Shown: piece by piece, positions 31,485 through 42,440 of the stretch
Layout: each line of letters opens with the position of its first letter
Numbering within the stretch: position 1 is the first letter of the stretch
Assembly: GCA_963576725.1 (NCBI GenBank)
Contig: OY755241.1
Location: 1,364,001-1,428,000 of the forward strand
Length of the DNA: 64,000 nt
Direction of reading: 5' to 3'
DNA from: Azorinus chamasolen
Lineage: Eukaryota; Mollusca; Bivalvia; Cardiida; Solecurtidae
Notes under the pieces: model-generated
Database searches by the model: none
Seen by the model: the letters and a program-made list of their open reading frames with translations, nothing else
What the model was told of the DNA's origin: nothing
Made by a program: the position numbers and the translations under genes

Positions 31485-33016
31485 CCCTTTACTCCATAAA
31501 CATTCATGTAAGAAATAATGGCATCATGAATATTGATCAAAGGTGCCCGACGCACACGCTTGGAATCACCCATGAACCCCCCCCCCCCCCCCAAAAAAAA
31601 AAAAAAAATTGTGATCGAAGTATGTTAAACTAGCCTAAAACTATCTATTTGAACCATAAACCACTCCGAAAAACAAGAAAAACACGACCCGGAATTTTTT
31701 TTCCTATCGGGTCTATATATGTATTGAAAGGTACCTAACTACGTCAGATCAGCGGCTGAAAATACACCAGTCATGTTCTTCAAAGTCTTACATCAAAGCC
31801 AATTCAACACTGACTTCAATAATTTTAGTCTTGATCCGTTCCAAATTCCACATGCTAAGCGGCACAATTAGTGCTTTCCTTAAACATTGCTCCGTCTTGT
31901 CGCTGCAAGACCGCGAATTTGAAAAAACGCTTGAGCGAAACGATGTGACTCCCGCAAGGATGCATAGAAGTATATAGGGGGATCTGTATTCGTTAAACTT
32001 TAAAAAAAAACCCCGCTAATTATGGTGAAACACAATCCAAAAACATTTAACTCACCGCAATTAAAACGGCGCTTACTATTTCCAGTCTGCTACGAGGCGC
32101 CAGTTTTCTTTCTCCAACTTTCCTTTTGAACGGATGCGACCATTTTGCTGTGGCCCGGCTCATAAACTATTCGATATGCAAATTGACTACTACTTCCGGG
32201 CCACAGCGAAATGGCCACCTCCGTTCAAAACGAAAGTACGAGAAAGAAAACTGGCGTCTCGTAGCAGACTGGAAATAGCCAGCACCTTTTTAACTGCGGT
32301 GAGTTTAATGTTTTTCGAATGTGTTTCAGCATTAATCGCGTTTTTGTTGAAAAGTTTAACGAATACAGATTCCCCTATATACATCTATGCATCCTGGCGG
32401 GAGTCACATCGTTTCGCTCTAGCGTTTTTCCAAATTCGCGGTCTTGCAGCGACAAAACGGAGTAATATTTAAGAAAAGCACTAAGTGTGCCGCTTAGCAT
32501 ATGGAATTTGGAACGGATCAAGACCAAAATTATTGAAATCGGTGTTGGATTGACTTTGCTGCAAGACTTTGAAAAACATGACTGTTGTATTTTCCGCCGC
32601 TGATCTGACCTAGTTAGGTACCTTTCAATACATATATAGACCCGGAAGGAATTTTTTTCCGGGTCGTGTTTTTCTTGTTTTTCGGAGTGGTTTATGGTTC
32701 AAATATATAGTTTTAGGCTAGTTTAGCATACTTCGATCACATTTTTTTTATTTATTTTTTTGTGTGTGGCGGGGGGGGGGGGGGGGTTCATGGGTAAGTC
32801 CAAGCATGCGTCGGGCACCTTTGATATTGATTAGATTAAGTTTTATAATGGCACATAGACACAGGAATTTTTGGGCCGTTGCAGAAACTGTAGGACCATG
32901 TATCATTTCATAATCAAACAGAGCAGACCCTGATCAGACGGCTCCTATAGGAACCGTCTGATTTGGGTCTACTCTGTTTGCATTGGCGTATAAAGGCAAA
33001 TTTACGGAGTAAAGGG
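31485..33016. mobile_element. P1 MITE hosting a hAT foldback element
   Basis: TTAA at 31481-31484, CCCTTTACTCCATAAACATT on the left, GGAGTAAAGGG then TTAT at 33017-33020. Interior TATTGAT|...|TAGATTAAG is continuous when 31538-32831 is removed. Confidence 0.8.
31538..32823. mobile_element. hAT-type long foldback element (complete)
   Basis: 1,286 bp with terminal CAAAGGTGCCCGACGCA repeated inverted at the right end, and a perfect 8-bp direct repeat ATATTGAT (31530-31537 and 32824-32831). Nearly the whole element is an inverted repeat centred near 32165; arms include GGTACCTAACTACGTCAGAT and GAAAAACACGACCCGG. C15 then A16 runs at 31580-31610 and a G-run at 32770-32787 are equivalent positions in the arms. 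No transposase. Confidence 0.85.
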
Positions 33017-33029
33017 TTATTCCTGTACC

Positions 33030-33207
33030 TCATGAAACTTAATATGAGAAATATTGACATAATAAATATTTATTAGTGGAATAATTATAACAGAATTCGT
33101 TATAATGTCATAAGCAAACAGAGCCGACCCTAATCAGGAGTCATCTGATCTGGGTCTGCTATGTTTGCAAAGGCATGAAACGGCATAACGATGGAGTAAA
33201 GCGTTAA
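33030..33207. mobile_element. P1 MITE, partial
   Basis: ATATGAGAAATATTGACAT, AAACAGAGCCGACCC, GGGTCTGCTATGTTTGC, TGGAGTAAAGCGTTAA. Core lacking its left half. Confidence 0.55.
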
Positions 33208-33306
33208 TGCTGAAGATATTGTCAAATAATATATGTCCTGTCTGAACCTTTGAAAACACCCCCAACAAGCAGGAGCTTAGCAAGACAAAGACTTAGTCTC
33301 CTAAAC

Positions 33307-33774
33307 CCTTTACTCCATAAATGCGCATTTCTACGCCTTTGCAAACAGAGTAGACCCAGATCAGACGGTTCCTATAGAAGCCGTCTGATCAGGGTCTGCT
33401 CTGTTTGCTTATGATATTTTTCATTCTAAAAAGTCTGGCATGGCCATGTGCTATTATAACAATTTAATCTAATTAACCCTTCGCTTGCTGAATTTTAAAA
33501 TACATTTCTCCTTCTTTACCCATGCCCTGTTGTATAATTACATATATCTACACTGTGTACAAGTATTTCGCTGTGCAATCACTGCTTTGGAGTGCACTGA
33601 TTGCACAATCAACTTGTAAATAGTGCAGACCCAGATGAGACAGCTCCTGCAGGAGCTGTCTCATCTGGGTCTTCACTATTTACAGGTAGGTATATTGACG
33701 CGAATAGCAAGCGAAGGGTTAATAATCATGATGTTATTATTGCTTACATGAATATTCATGGAGTAAAGGGTTTT
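33307..33774. mobile_element. P1 MITE hosting P4
   Basis: CCCTTTACTCCATAAATGCG ... ATTCATGGAGTAAAGGG with a GGTTCCTATAGAAGCC hairpin. Split at its internal CTAATTAA by the P4 element. Confidence 0.8.
33477..33718. mobile_element. TTAA MITE family P4 (nested)
   Basis: TTAA at 33473-33476 and 33719-33722; ends CCCTTCGCTTGCT and AGCAAGCGAAGGG. Central perfect palindrome with core CAGCTCCTGCAGGAGCTG (33641-33658) and AGACCCAGATGAGA arms. Confidence 0.9.
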
Positions 33775-33799
33775 AACATTTACACCATGCATGCATGAA

Positions 33800-34175
33800 A
33801 GATAAATATGTAATTTAATCATTAATATTAATTAGATTAGTTATTATAACTGTCAGACACATATACATACAGAGACTTTGTAACTGCATATGGACACAGG
33901 AAGTTTTGGCCAAGACAAAATCTGTAGAATTATATCTACATGTATACCGTTTTATAAACAAACAGAGCAGATCTGGGTCTACTCTGTTTACAAAGGTAAA
34001 GAAAGGCGTATTTATTTAGTAAAGGATTAAGATGTTTGCAATGTTCAAATGTTAACCCTTTCTCTCATATAAACACTCTTCCACACATTTGCAAACAGAG
34101 AAAACCCAGATAAGATGGAACTACAAGCTACAGGTGCCTACGAGTGACAAATGGCGTTACATAGTGGGGCATCCG
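33800..34175. mobile_element. P1 and P2 fragments
   Basis: 33830-34030: GACACAGGAAGTTTTGGCC, GAGCAGATCTGGGTCTACTC (core deleted), TTAGTAAAGGATTAA. 34053-34110: TTAACCCTTTCTCTCATATA then a P2 left part. 34176-35229 shows no recognisable feature. Confidence 0.5.
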
Positions 34176-35229
34176 AGGTGTAAAAAGTCGCTTATTTTTC
34201 GAGGTCTATGTCATTTTTCAGTAGAAATGTTTGAATACCATATTTGTGTTGCCAGATAGTAATCATTTGTGGTTCTGGTCCATGCCACTGCCAAAACCCT
34301 CTTTGAAGGTTAGAAACTAGGTCAAAGGTCAAATGGGTGCAAAAATGTAATAAATTCTCTATATAGTATAAAATAACAGACATTTTGAAAATTTCGACAC
34401 TTTTTTGCATTTAATTTCTTAGCAATGTCTCCACAGTAAGTATAGATATATTTATGGCACATTTAAGGGATATTTTAGTGACCTGTGATGATTGCAAGTT
34501 CGGAAAACATCGTTTTGAATACGTTTAAAGTACATTATCATACGGTATAATTATAATTTTGATACAAATCTGTGCAAGTTATCATACCTCTTCACGCAGA
34601 TGTATTACTAAGAGATGATAATAAAAACGCCAGAAGATTAGTCTCTTATTGCCATAGTCTCAGTGTAATATTGGTCTGTTTGATTGAACATGTACACAAC
34701 TAATATTAGCTGTCTATATCATTAGTGATTGAAACGCCATAGCTCCTGGTGAGTATGGCGATGTTTTTACATAATGAATTGATATATTTTACTTACACAG
34801 CAGTACCTATGACAAAACCATTTCTACATTTGCAGGAAAATGAATCTCTCGGATATTGATTGGCCATTTTAACAGTTACTGGCCATAGGTATCCACTCTC
34901 ACTCAACAATGAACTCATAGACATATTCAGTGCCACTGGATATGAGGAACATTCCCTATCCGTGATGACAACAGTCTATATGTTATTGCCACAAACGATC
35001 ACTAGTTAAACAGATATACCTCACTACCCGGAATAAGTGAGTATGTCATAGTACTGACTAAAATATGTTTCACGAAGGAAGCCTACCCCACATCTTGTCC
35101 ACATGTGGAAGGAGGCTAACACATGCTCTATGACCCATCAAAATGACTGAGTTTGCAGCACACTTGGCAAATCAGCCCCTTTACCAATCTGTACTCTATT
35201 GGATATATTCAGAAAGCCCTCACATTAGT

Positions 35230-37100
35230 AATTCCTTCTAAATTAACATCCACCAGCTTCAGCCAGCCATAGTGCAACTCCACCATCCGCCATTTCTCAC
35301 GAAAAAAGAAATGTGCATACAAAAAGTGCTGAGGACCAATGTACAGAAGAACGGCATATACAAGGAGCTACAGAAACTTGCAAAGAAGAAGTGCAATGAA
35401 GCTCATGATGGGTATGTGATTGACCTAGTGAAATATACCAGCTTTAAGAAGCTCTACGCTTCTGTTAGGAGCAAGACATGTGACAGCTCGAGAGTAACCC
35501 CACTGACGAGTGATGACATTAACCATGTCGATACACAAAGCAATGTTTGAAATACTGAACCTCTGGTTCTGTGTCTTTACACATGAGGACCTATATCTCC
35601 TTTGTGCCATTTGAGAGTATCCTTATTCGGATGCCCTTCCTATTCATGTCACGATAAATAGTGTCTGCATGGTTCTTAAGGGCCCTAACCTCCACACAGC
35701 TACTTGTCTAGACACCATCATATCACGGTTCCTGAAAGAAGTGGCACATTCCATGGCGCTTGTTCTTGCTCTGATCTTCCAGGCATCTTGACCAGAATAA
35801 AGTCCCCAGTGATTGGAAGACTGTCACGTTAATCCTATTTACAAAAACATGGTCCAGAATAACCCCTTCAAACTACTGGCCTGTGTCCCTAACTTCTGTT
35901 ACATGTAAAATCATGGAATACATCATACACAGTAACCTGGTTTTTCTTAGTGCCTTGGCATCCTCAGCCAATGACAGCATGGACTCGGGAAGCAGCGATG
36001 CTGTGAGACAAAGTGATCAATATGCTCAAAGACCTTGTGTCAGGTCTGGACCAGTCATTAGATTGACGCAATCTTGCTGGACTTTTCCAAAACATTTGAC
36101 TAATGTCTTACAGACACCTGCTTCTTAAGCTCCAATACTATGATGTGTATTGCAAAATGCTTGATTATATTCAACTAATCACGCTAGAAGGTGTTTCCTC
36201 CGGGTCAGTACCGATAACATCCGATGTTCATTAATGTACCGTTCTCAATCCTTCCCTTTCCCTCACAGGCAATGATGACCACACGGAATCCCTGTGCTCT
36301 CCCTGTCGACTCTTCGCTGACGCCTCACTTTCGTGAGTCAATAGCGGATGCAGACGTCTTCCAGAATGACACCGACAGTCTGTAGGAAAGGAAGAACCTG
36401 GGTTCAATGCAGAGAAGTGCTAGATCCTGCTTATTATCAACAATCGGACACAAATAGAGACCAATTATACTGTTCATAACAAGAGACGGAAGACAACAAA
36501 GAAAGCAAAATACCCTGGGACGCTACCGTTTTCTCAATTGTCTTGGAAAGCCCATGTCGATATGGTCATAAAGAATGAAAACTGATCGAAAGCCTTTCTA
36601 AGCAGGAACCTTGGATCCTGCCAAGAGTCAACCAATGAGGCATGTTACAAACCCCTGATCAGTCTGCAAGTTGAGTACACATCCCGGACCCACATACCAA
36701 GGCCATGAAAAATCGTGAGGAGATGATCCAACATAGAGCTACCAGATTTGTTATTTGAATTATTGCAAAAGAAGCAGCATTGGTGCCATGCTCAACATGA
36801 TTTGCTCAAACAGGCAGAAAAAAGTAAAGGCCGCGATGTTCCATAGGTCCGTGAATGATTTTGTTGCAGCTGACACCCATCTTCTGACGCACTCACGGTG
36901 CAACTACAAGAGGACACTCCCTAAGATTCGTTCCATGGTTTTGCAGGACCAAGTTCCTGAGGGTATATTGCTTTCACTCTGTTGCTAATATCATCTGGAA
37001 CAAGCTATCATAACATCAGTTGATAGCTCCCAACTTTCCAGGCTGGGATCTCAGCTGTCATGTTATATTCTTCTGTTTGCAATGTTTTAACTTGCTTTTA
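35230..37100 (+). pseudogene. Decayed non-LTR retrotransposon
   Basis: Pieces in changing frames: KKLYASVRSKTCDSSRVTPL (linker before RT); PSDWKTVTLILF, NYWPVSLTSVTCKIMEYII (RT motif 1); a FADA remnant of FADD near 36308; then the C-terminal region QHRATRFV (with PEGILLS). Numerous stops and frameshifts. 37180-37215 has an AGAAG-rich tail-like tract. CR1/L2-like by motif style. Confidence 0.7.
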
Positions 37101-37329
37101 TAACTTGAACGTTGGACCCTCCTCCCTCACCTGTGTGCATATCACAATGGTGCGAGTAGCCTGCTTTAAAGCGACCAAGCACAACAAAATAAGAAGCAGA
37201 AGAAGAAGCCACAAACAAAGAGTTGATGTAGTATACTAGTATTGCAGTATTCAACAGATGCATTGGAATATCGTCATTCAAGGCAAATGCAGACATGAAG
37301 TGTCCCAAATCATGACGAGGTGGATACAT

Positions 37330-37720
37330 GGATTGTCTTGCATGCCTTCAAGGTTTGGATGCTGCTAGAAAGGGTCAAGGCTGGATAGTTGTCAGATGCC
37401 AATATTTTGATGTACTAGTAGTAGATATACCATATAGGACCTTTATAAGGCATTGGAGTCTGGATGAGGGCTGGGACCTCCAAGAAAACAAATTTGTATT
37501 TTCCGCAAGTTATCTCAAGATGTCTGCCGGAACAGTTTTGGGTTTCATGCAATAACTGGATGTGACGCAACCCTTGATTTCATTTCGGAAAGAAGACCTG
37601 TTGGAAGAAATATTTTACATGTCCGATCTGCTTTCAGATATTTGAAGAGGTATACGGTCATACAAGACGCAGACGTTTGATGCCAATGGAGAATCCATTG
37701 ATGATGCAAAAATTACTCAA
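37330..37720 (+). pseudogene. Relic of a transposon-associated GCD-motif protein
   Basis: A frame reading YFDVLVVDIPYRTFIRHWSL then, after a frameshift, FGFHAITGCDATLDFISERR. FHA.TGCD.T is a recurrent motif of uncharacterised repeat-borne proteins in invertebrates (inference from memory). Frameshifted; flanked by the LINE and hAT elements. 37721-38037 is unassigned. Confidence 0.4.
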
Positions 37721-38269
37721 TATAGTTAAGGTTAAGAAAACACTTGAACTGCTTCCACCAACAAAGGATGCAGTAGAACTGAAAATTGCTTGAGCAAACT
37801 ATCAAGCTGGTATATGGATCTGAGCTCATAGATACAGAAATTAATGCTATTGATACTAACGCATAAATGCAAATCTATTCGCTGAAATGCTTCAAAGCAG
37901 CTTTAAAAATCACACTAACATGTGTTTGCGATGGTGTTAATTGTACCGATTCAGCAAATATCCATACAACGTAATTAGTTACTTTAAACAGAACTGAAAG
38001 TTTTGTTTAGGTGTTCATTTACCCTACCCACTTTACTTTAAAAAGTAGTGATGTTACAGGTTAACCGGTAAACCGGTTAACTGTTTCTGATCCGGTTATC
38101 CGGTTACGATTTTGCAAATAGATTAACCGCTTGGGCATATTGAAAGCAGGTTGCATTTTCAAAACAAATACATTGTTCGATGCCCCTCTCATAATAAGTA
38201 AGTGTCACATTGGTCCATTATCCTCTTCCAATCAGGCCAATTAACACGTTGTCATTAAACAGCGGGGTC

Positions 38270-38470
38270 AAGAGCCCCGGACATTTTGTCCCCCACACAA
38301 TTTTGCCAGGGTAGACGTTTCGTCCCCCGTGTTTTTGCAAGGGTTGACATTTTGTCCCTCATCATTTTTACAAGCGGACGTTTTGTCCCTCACTTAATTT
38401 TGGACAAAATACCCTCCATAAATCTAGCTGAACCCCTTTACCCCACGGACAAAATGTCCCTCACTTAATT
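38270..38470. repeat. About 35-bp degenerate tandem repeat
   Basis: GACATTTTGTCCC / GACGTTTCGTCCCCC / GACGTTTTGTCCCTC units separated by ATTTTTGCAAGGG-like spacers, five or more times. Confidence 0.7.
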
Positions 38471-38499
38471 TTCTTAAGTGTTACATACAACCCTTGAAA

Positions 38500-38762
38500 T
38501 GACACAAGTTTTGCAAACAGAGAATACCCAGATCAGACGGCTCATTTTTTCTAACATAAATATTCATGGAGTAAAGGATTAAGCCATATTTATGGAGGTT
38601 AGTTTGGCCAAAATTTAGTGAGAGACAAACAAGTTTTGCAAACAGAGAAGACCCAGATCAGACGACTCATTATTTCTAACATAAATAAAGGGTTAAGCCG
38701 TTTGATCAGGGTATACTGTGTTTGCAATGTCGTTAAAAGCTGATGTATGGAGTAAAGGGTTA
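38500..38762. mobile_element. P1 fragments in tandem
   Basis: TTTTGCAAACAGAGAATACC then CAGATCAGACGGCTC, repeated as GAGAAGACCCAGATCAGACG at 38648; ends TATGGAGTAAAGGGTTAA. The core is missing in both. Confidence 0.55.
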
Positions 38763-39560
38763 AGAGGATATTTATACGTAAACATATATAGCATCTCTTC
38801 GCTTTTAAACTGTTTGATTAACTAGGGCATCATACGTATTGCATAATCGTTTAACATTACAACAACAAGGAGCGTACGGTGTTAAATCAGCACTTAACCA
38901 ACTAGTTGCGTCATGTTTGACAAAGTTTCAAACATTCTGTAACCAGATGAAACAATGCCAGCGCGGTGTCTTAGCAGGTTCCAACCCATTTGCCACCCGA
39001 TCAACAGTTGCTGAGAAAGTTACAAATTTCGGATTAAGCGTAAGTATGAGACGGAAACATGTTGAAACAGCTGTCACAGTGCCGCCGTTGGATAAGTTTA
39101 GCTGCATATTTTCCTTATTGTTTGTAACCCGAGTTGCCATAATGTGCATGCATTTTATCTCATATTACAGGCTTCGAAAAGGATGGCATTGTGGTAAATA
39201 TCAATGTCTGTATATTATCCTTGTATCATGACCTCCAATGTCATGTTGTGAATAGAAAGTAATATCCAATCACAACGGACTGGAGACGACGACGAAAACA
39301 AGCGCAATTTAATACTGCGGTGCACCTGTTCTCTTTGTAGATCGCAAACATTTGTTCAAATTATTCAGTTACTGAAGGCGAAAGATGGATGTTAAAAACC
39401 ATATACCAACATTTTCATCATGGCTTTAAAGCTTTGTTTTTTGCAACGTGAGCTTTAATGCATATTAGAGGGTAATGTAATACGAAGCATGCTGGTCACA
39501 GTTTGTCTCTTGTTTCACTTTAGCTAGTAATCTACAACTGTTTTCAAAGCATAAGCACTT

Positions 39561-39895
39561 AACCCTTTCAGTCCCACATTCTGACTGTTCGTCCAAATCA
39601 GGTGTTTGACACTGGTATAAACCACTGACATCCACGGGTTCAACGTCCTGTCTTGACCCTGATCAAATAACTCAACCAGGAGTCCTCAGATCTTGGTCAA
39701 TACTGTTTGAATGTGTCCAAGCTATAGGATCAGATCTTGGTCAATACTATTTGCATATGTACAAGCTATAGGATCAGATCTTGGTCAATACTGTGTTTGC
39801 ATATGTCTCAGCTATGGCATCACATCGTGGTCTCTACTGTTTGCATGTCTCAGTTATGGCATCAGATCTTAGCCAATACTGTTTGCATATTTTGC
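39561..39895. repeat. MITE arm turned into a 48-bp minisatellite
   Basis: Begins as a TTAA MITE left end (TTAACCCTTTCAGTCCCAC), then from about 39685 the arm GATCTTGGTCAATACTGTTT + GCATATGTCTCAGCTATGG repeats four to five times. No right end. Confidence 0.7.
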
Positions 39896-40509
39896 TTTAC
39901 ATGTATTTACAATTTCTAATTATAGAAGTGTAACAGATTTCGGTTTGGTATAAAACACTGCCAGCTTACAAAGAAAAAATTCGGTTCGACAGCACGTCGG
40001 AACTAAATAGATCATCAATATGCATTTGTATCACTTCATTCACTTTAATACTAAAAAACCCCAACTTGTCTGCAAACTCTTTGGAATGAAATATCCATAT
40101 TGAATTCTATAAAAAATCAATGCAAAAAGCAAGACCTTGACGATGGTGATATTTTACCGGAACCAAAGTTGCCTAGGAAGTAGACACCGACTTTGTCAAA
40201 CAACATCTAATTGGCGTTTGATGAATACACGTTGACTGCAAAGTTTTTATTCAATAAACGACAAAGAATAACACGCTGTGTTGTAAAGTTTGTGTTCATT
40301 TAACAAAGGGAAGAAACCCGAAATCACGATAAATGATAGTTATAACCAAAATTTTGACAATGTCTCTTTCTTCAATGATTGTTGATGGGTGGTGTAATAC
40401 TTCGAACTGGTCTATGCAGCGTCTTAAGTCTTATCCGGTTAACCGTTCGGTTACTGCTTGCGATTAACCGGTTACGATTTCTGTAACCTGTAACATCACT
40501 ATTAAAAAG

Positions 40510-41856
40510 TACTTGTGCATAATATATAGCTGGTATGACTGCATACAGTTATTTGTTCCAGTAGCATTTTGTCTAACCTTTATTTTGATGTCATTTATGC
40601 TTGTTAACTAGCAACAATGGCGAAAAAATGACAACATGTATCATCGTCACATGTTGATTTGAACGATTTTGTACTGATTTTGGATGTTCTCATTAATATT
40701 CACGAATATTTGAATAATATATTTTACACAAAATAAGTGCAAATTAAAGGCCAATGTTTAACCTTCATTTTTGCACTATGTTTATTAGTTTACACCTAAA
40801 ATTGATAAAGATATAATGATTTCTCAAATAACGTATATAAAATATGCACTTAGTTGTCTTTTGACCTAATTAAGAGAAACAAGGGCAACATTTCAGGTGG
40901 CATGGGGTATTTTCTGAATACTAAGACATCAAATATTATATATCCAGTGCATGCCAAATTCTACTATTTCATGCCATGGCTCGACTCATTTTCCTCAGTT
41001 GGATGCCCAACTATTACAACGCCTAAACTGTTTATAAAGAACGTTGGGGTGTATCATATTACTTATTAATAATGGTAAGAAAATGAAATACATGTAGTTA
41101 CATCTAAATAAGTTTTGTTACTTTCGTACACATATATTAATCACTTGTAGTTTAGTGTCCTTCTCCGACATGCTTTTTGTGTATAAAACAATTGCTCGAC
41201 TCCACCAACCTGCCGCTGAGGCAGGGTTGAAGTAGAGTCAGGTTAAAAGGTCATATAACGTCATACACGTTAAAAGTATGTGCCGTTTCCTGCTACTCCA
41301 GTTAATCGATTTAATCCTAGTAAGTCATCCGAACACGCTCAAAGTTTTGGCGGCAGTTTGGTACATGTGGGCGTGTCATTTTAGATCGTTAATCTCCGTA
41401 ACACTTACCTTATATGGAAGTCGAAAAGTGCATACAGTTGTAAACCGAGTCTTGTAACTGCCAACTTACCATCCGAGAAAGTGGTTTTGAAACGCACCAA
41501 AACATATTCGCACCGTTGAAACTTAACTTCGCTAACGCCCGAAACTCGACGATATTTATACAAGTGATGTTTTTTCTTCAACATTGAGTTAACATTTGTC
41601 AAAAGAAAGGCATAACCATGTTTTCCTAATTTGCTTTTACAATCTACATGAGTACAAATGTAAACCGCGAGAATGCATCTGCAAAAATGCAAGAGTGCAC
41701 AGTTAGTTTTGCATGGTTCCGGTCGACATTTTACCGTCGAAAAGTTCATTTCAACATTTCATTGTCTACGATTGCACGTTTACATGTCTGGATTTTGGCA
41801 CAGGCAAGGCTCCATAGTTTTCAGCGTATAAACGAATGTGTTGTCTAGTGTACATG
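40510..41856. other. Unassigned DNA upstream of gene B
   Basis: No recognisable coding sequence. The promoter and initiator exon of gene B are expected here or further left, but no start codon with a phase-2 donor could be singled out. Contains an imperfect CTCCACCAACCTGCC / GGCAGGGTTGAAGTAGAG hairpin at 41199-41240. Confidence 0.4.
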
Positions 41857-41858
41857 TA

Positions 41859-42062
41859 CAGTAAAACCTCTCTATAACGGCCACTAAATTACATCAAGTA
41901 TTTCGTGCTAAAGGCAGCTGGTAGCTTAAAGCAAGGTGAAAGTAAAACAGAACGCTCCTATAGGAGCGTTCTGTTTTAATTTCACCTTGCTTTAAGCAGC
42001 AACCTGCCCTAAATACGAACTAATTAACACAATTTAGTGGCCGTTATAGAAAGATTTTTCTG
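41859..42062. mobile_element. TA MITE M2 (complete)
   Basis: TA at 41857-41858 and 42063-42064; CAGTAAAACCTCTCTATAAC ... AGAAAGATTTTTCTG. Perfect core ACGCTCCTATAGGAGCGT (41952-41969) with AAGCAAGGTGAAAGTAAAAC arms. Lies 180 bp upstream of gene B's first visible exon. Confidence 0.88.
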
Positions 42063-42238
42063 TATTTTTAAAAGCATTGCAAGAGGAGAGTAGCATTGCA
42101 AGAGGAGAGTATTACTTTATTTACTTAACTCACCGGGAATCATTTCTAACAAAACATTCAGGAAATCACCCACAATGTCCAGATATATAGATATTGGTCA
42201 GTTATGATTGATTAATATTCGTTTTATTTTTCATGCAG

Positions 42239-42440
42239 ATTCACAGCTTTTGGTCTGCTTGCCGTCATTTTGACCGGAAATTCGTTCGGATATTACACCT
42301 TCCGGTCGAGAATACCTAACGGATACCAGGTTCCCCATCCCTGTAACGCTGAATACATATGGAGGGGCGTGGGCCACCGGAATTACCTTGGAACTGGGGC
42401 GAGGAACCCATTTGGGCTTGCCTTTGCCTCAAATGGGGTT
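42239..42440 (+). CDS. Gene B exon: signal peptide end and temptin N-part
   Basis: Acceptor TTTCATGCAG at 42229-42238, donor GTT|GTAAGT. Encodes FTAFGLLAVILTG (hydrophobic core), then YYTFRSRIPNGYQVPHPC, WRGVGH and GARNPFGLAF. IPNG, WxGVGH and RNPFG are characteristic of temptin. No in-frame ATG lies between the upstream stop at 42213 and the acceptor, so translation starts on an earlier exon. Confidence 0.82.

Larger units (their letters stand above)
38046..40501. mobile_element. hAT-family element, decayed or non-autonomous
   Basis: 2,456 bp with terminal inverted repeat TAGTGATGTTACAGGTTA and a perfect 8-bp direct repeat TTAAAAAG (38038-38045 and 40502-40509). The TAGNGATG end is typical of Ac-like hAT elements. 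Both subterminal regions carry AACCGGTTA motifs. The interior holds repeats and MITEs; a 130-codon ORF at 38839-39231 is not recognised. Confidence 0.82.

Noticed and set aside
31248..31500. AAACAAACATGGCGG start-like context and a 72-codon reverse ORF
   Set aside because: The plus-strand ATG is followed at once by a stop and the MITE; the reverse ORF has no known domain or downstream exon.
40854..41069. 71-codon ORF upstream of gene B
   Set aside because: No motif, no conserved neighbour in the paralogous region, and length expected by chance in AT-rich DNA.
41648..41848. Possible initiator exon of gene B
   Set aside because: Its frame and candidate donor (AAT|GTAAAC) give phase 0, while the next exon needs two bases from its predecessor.
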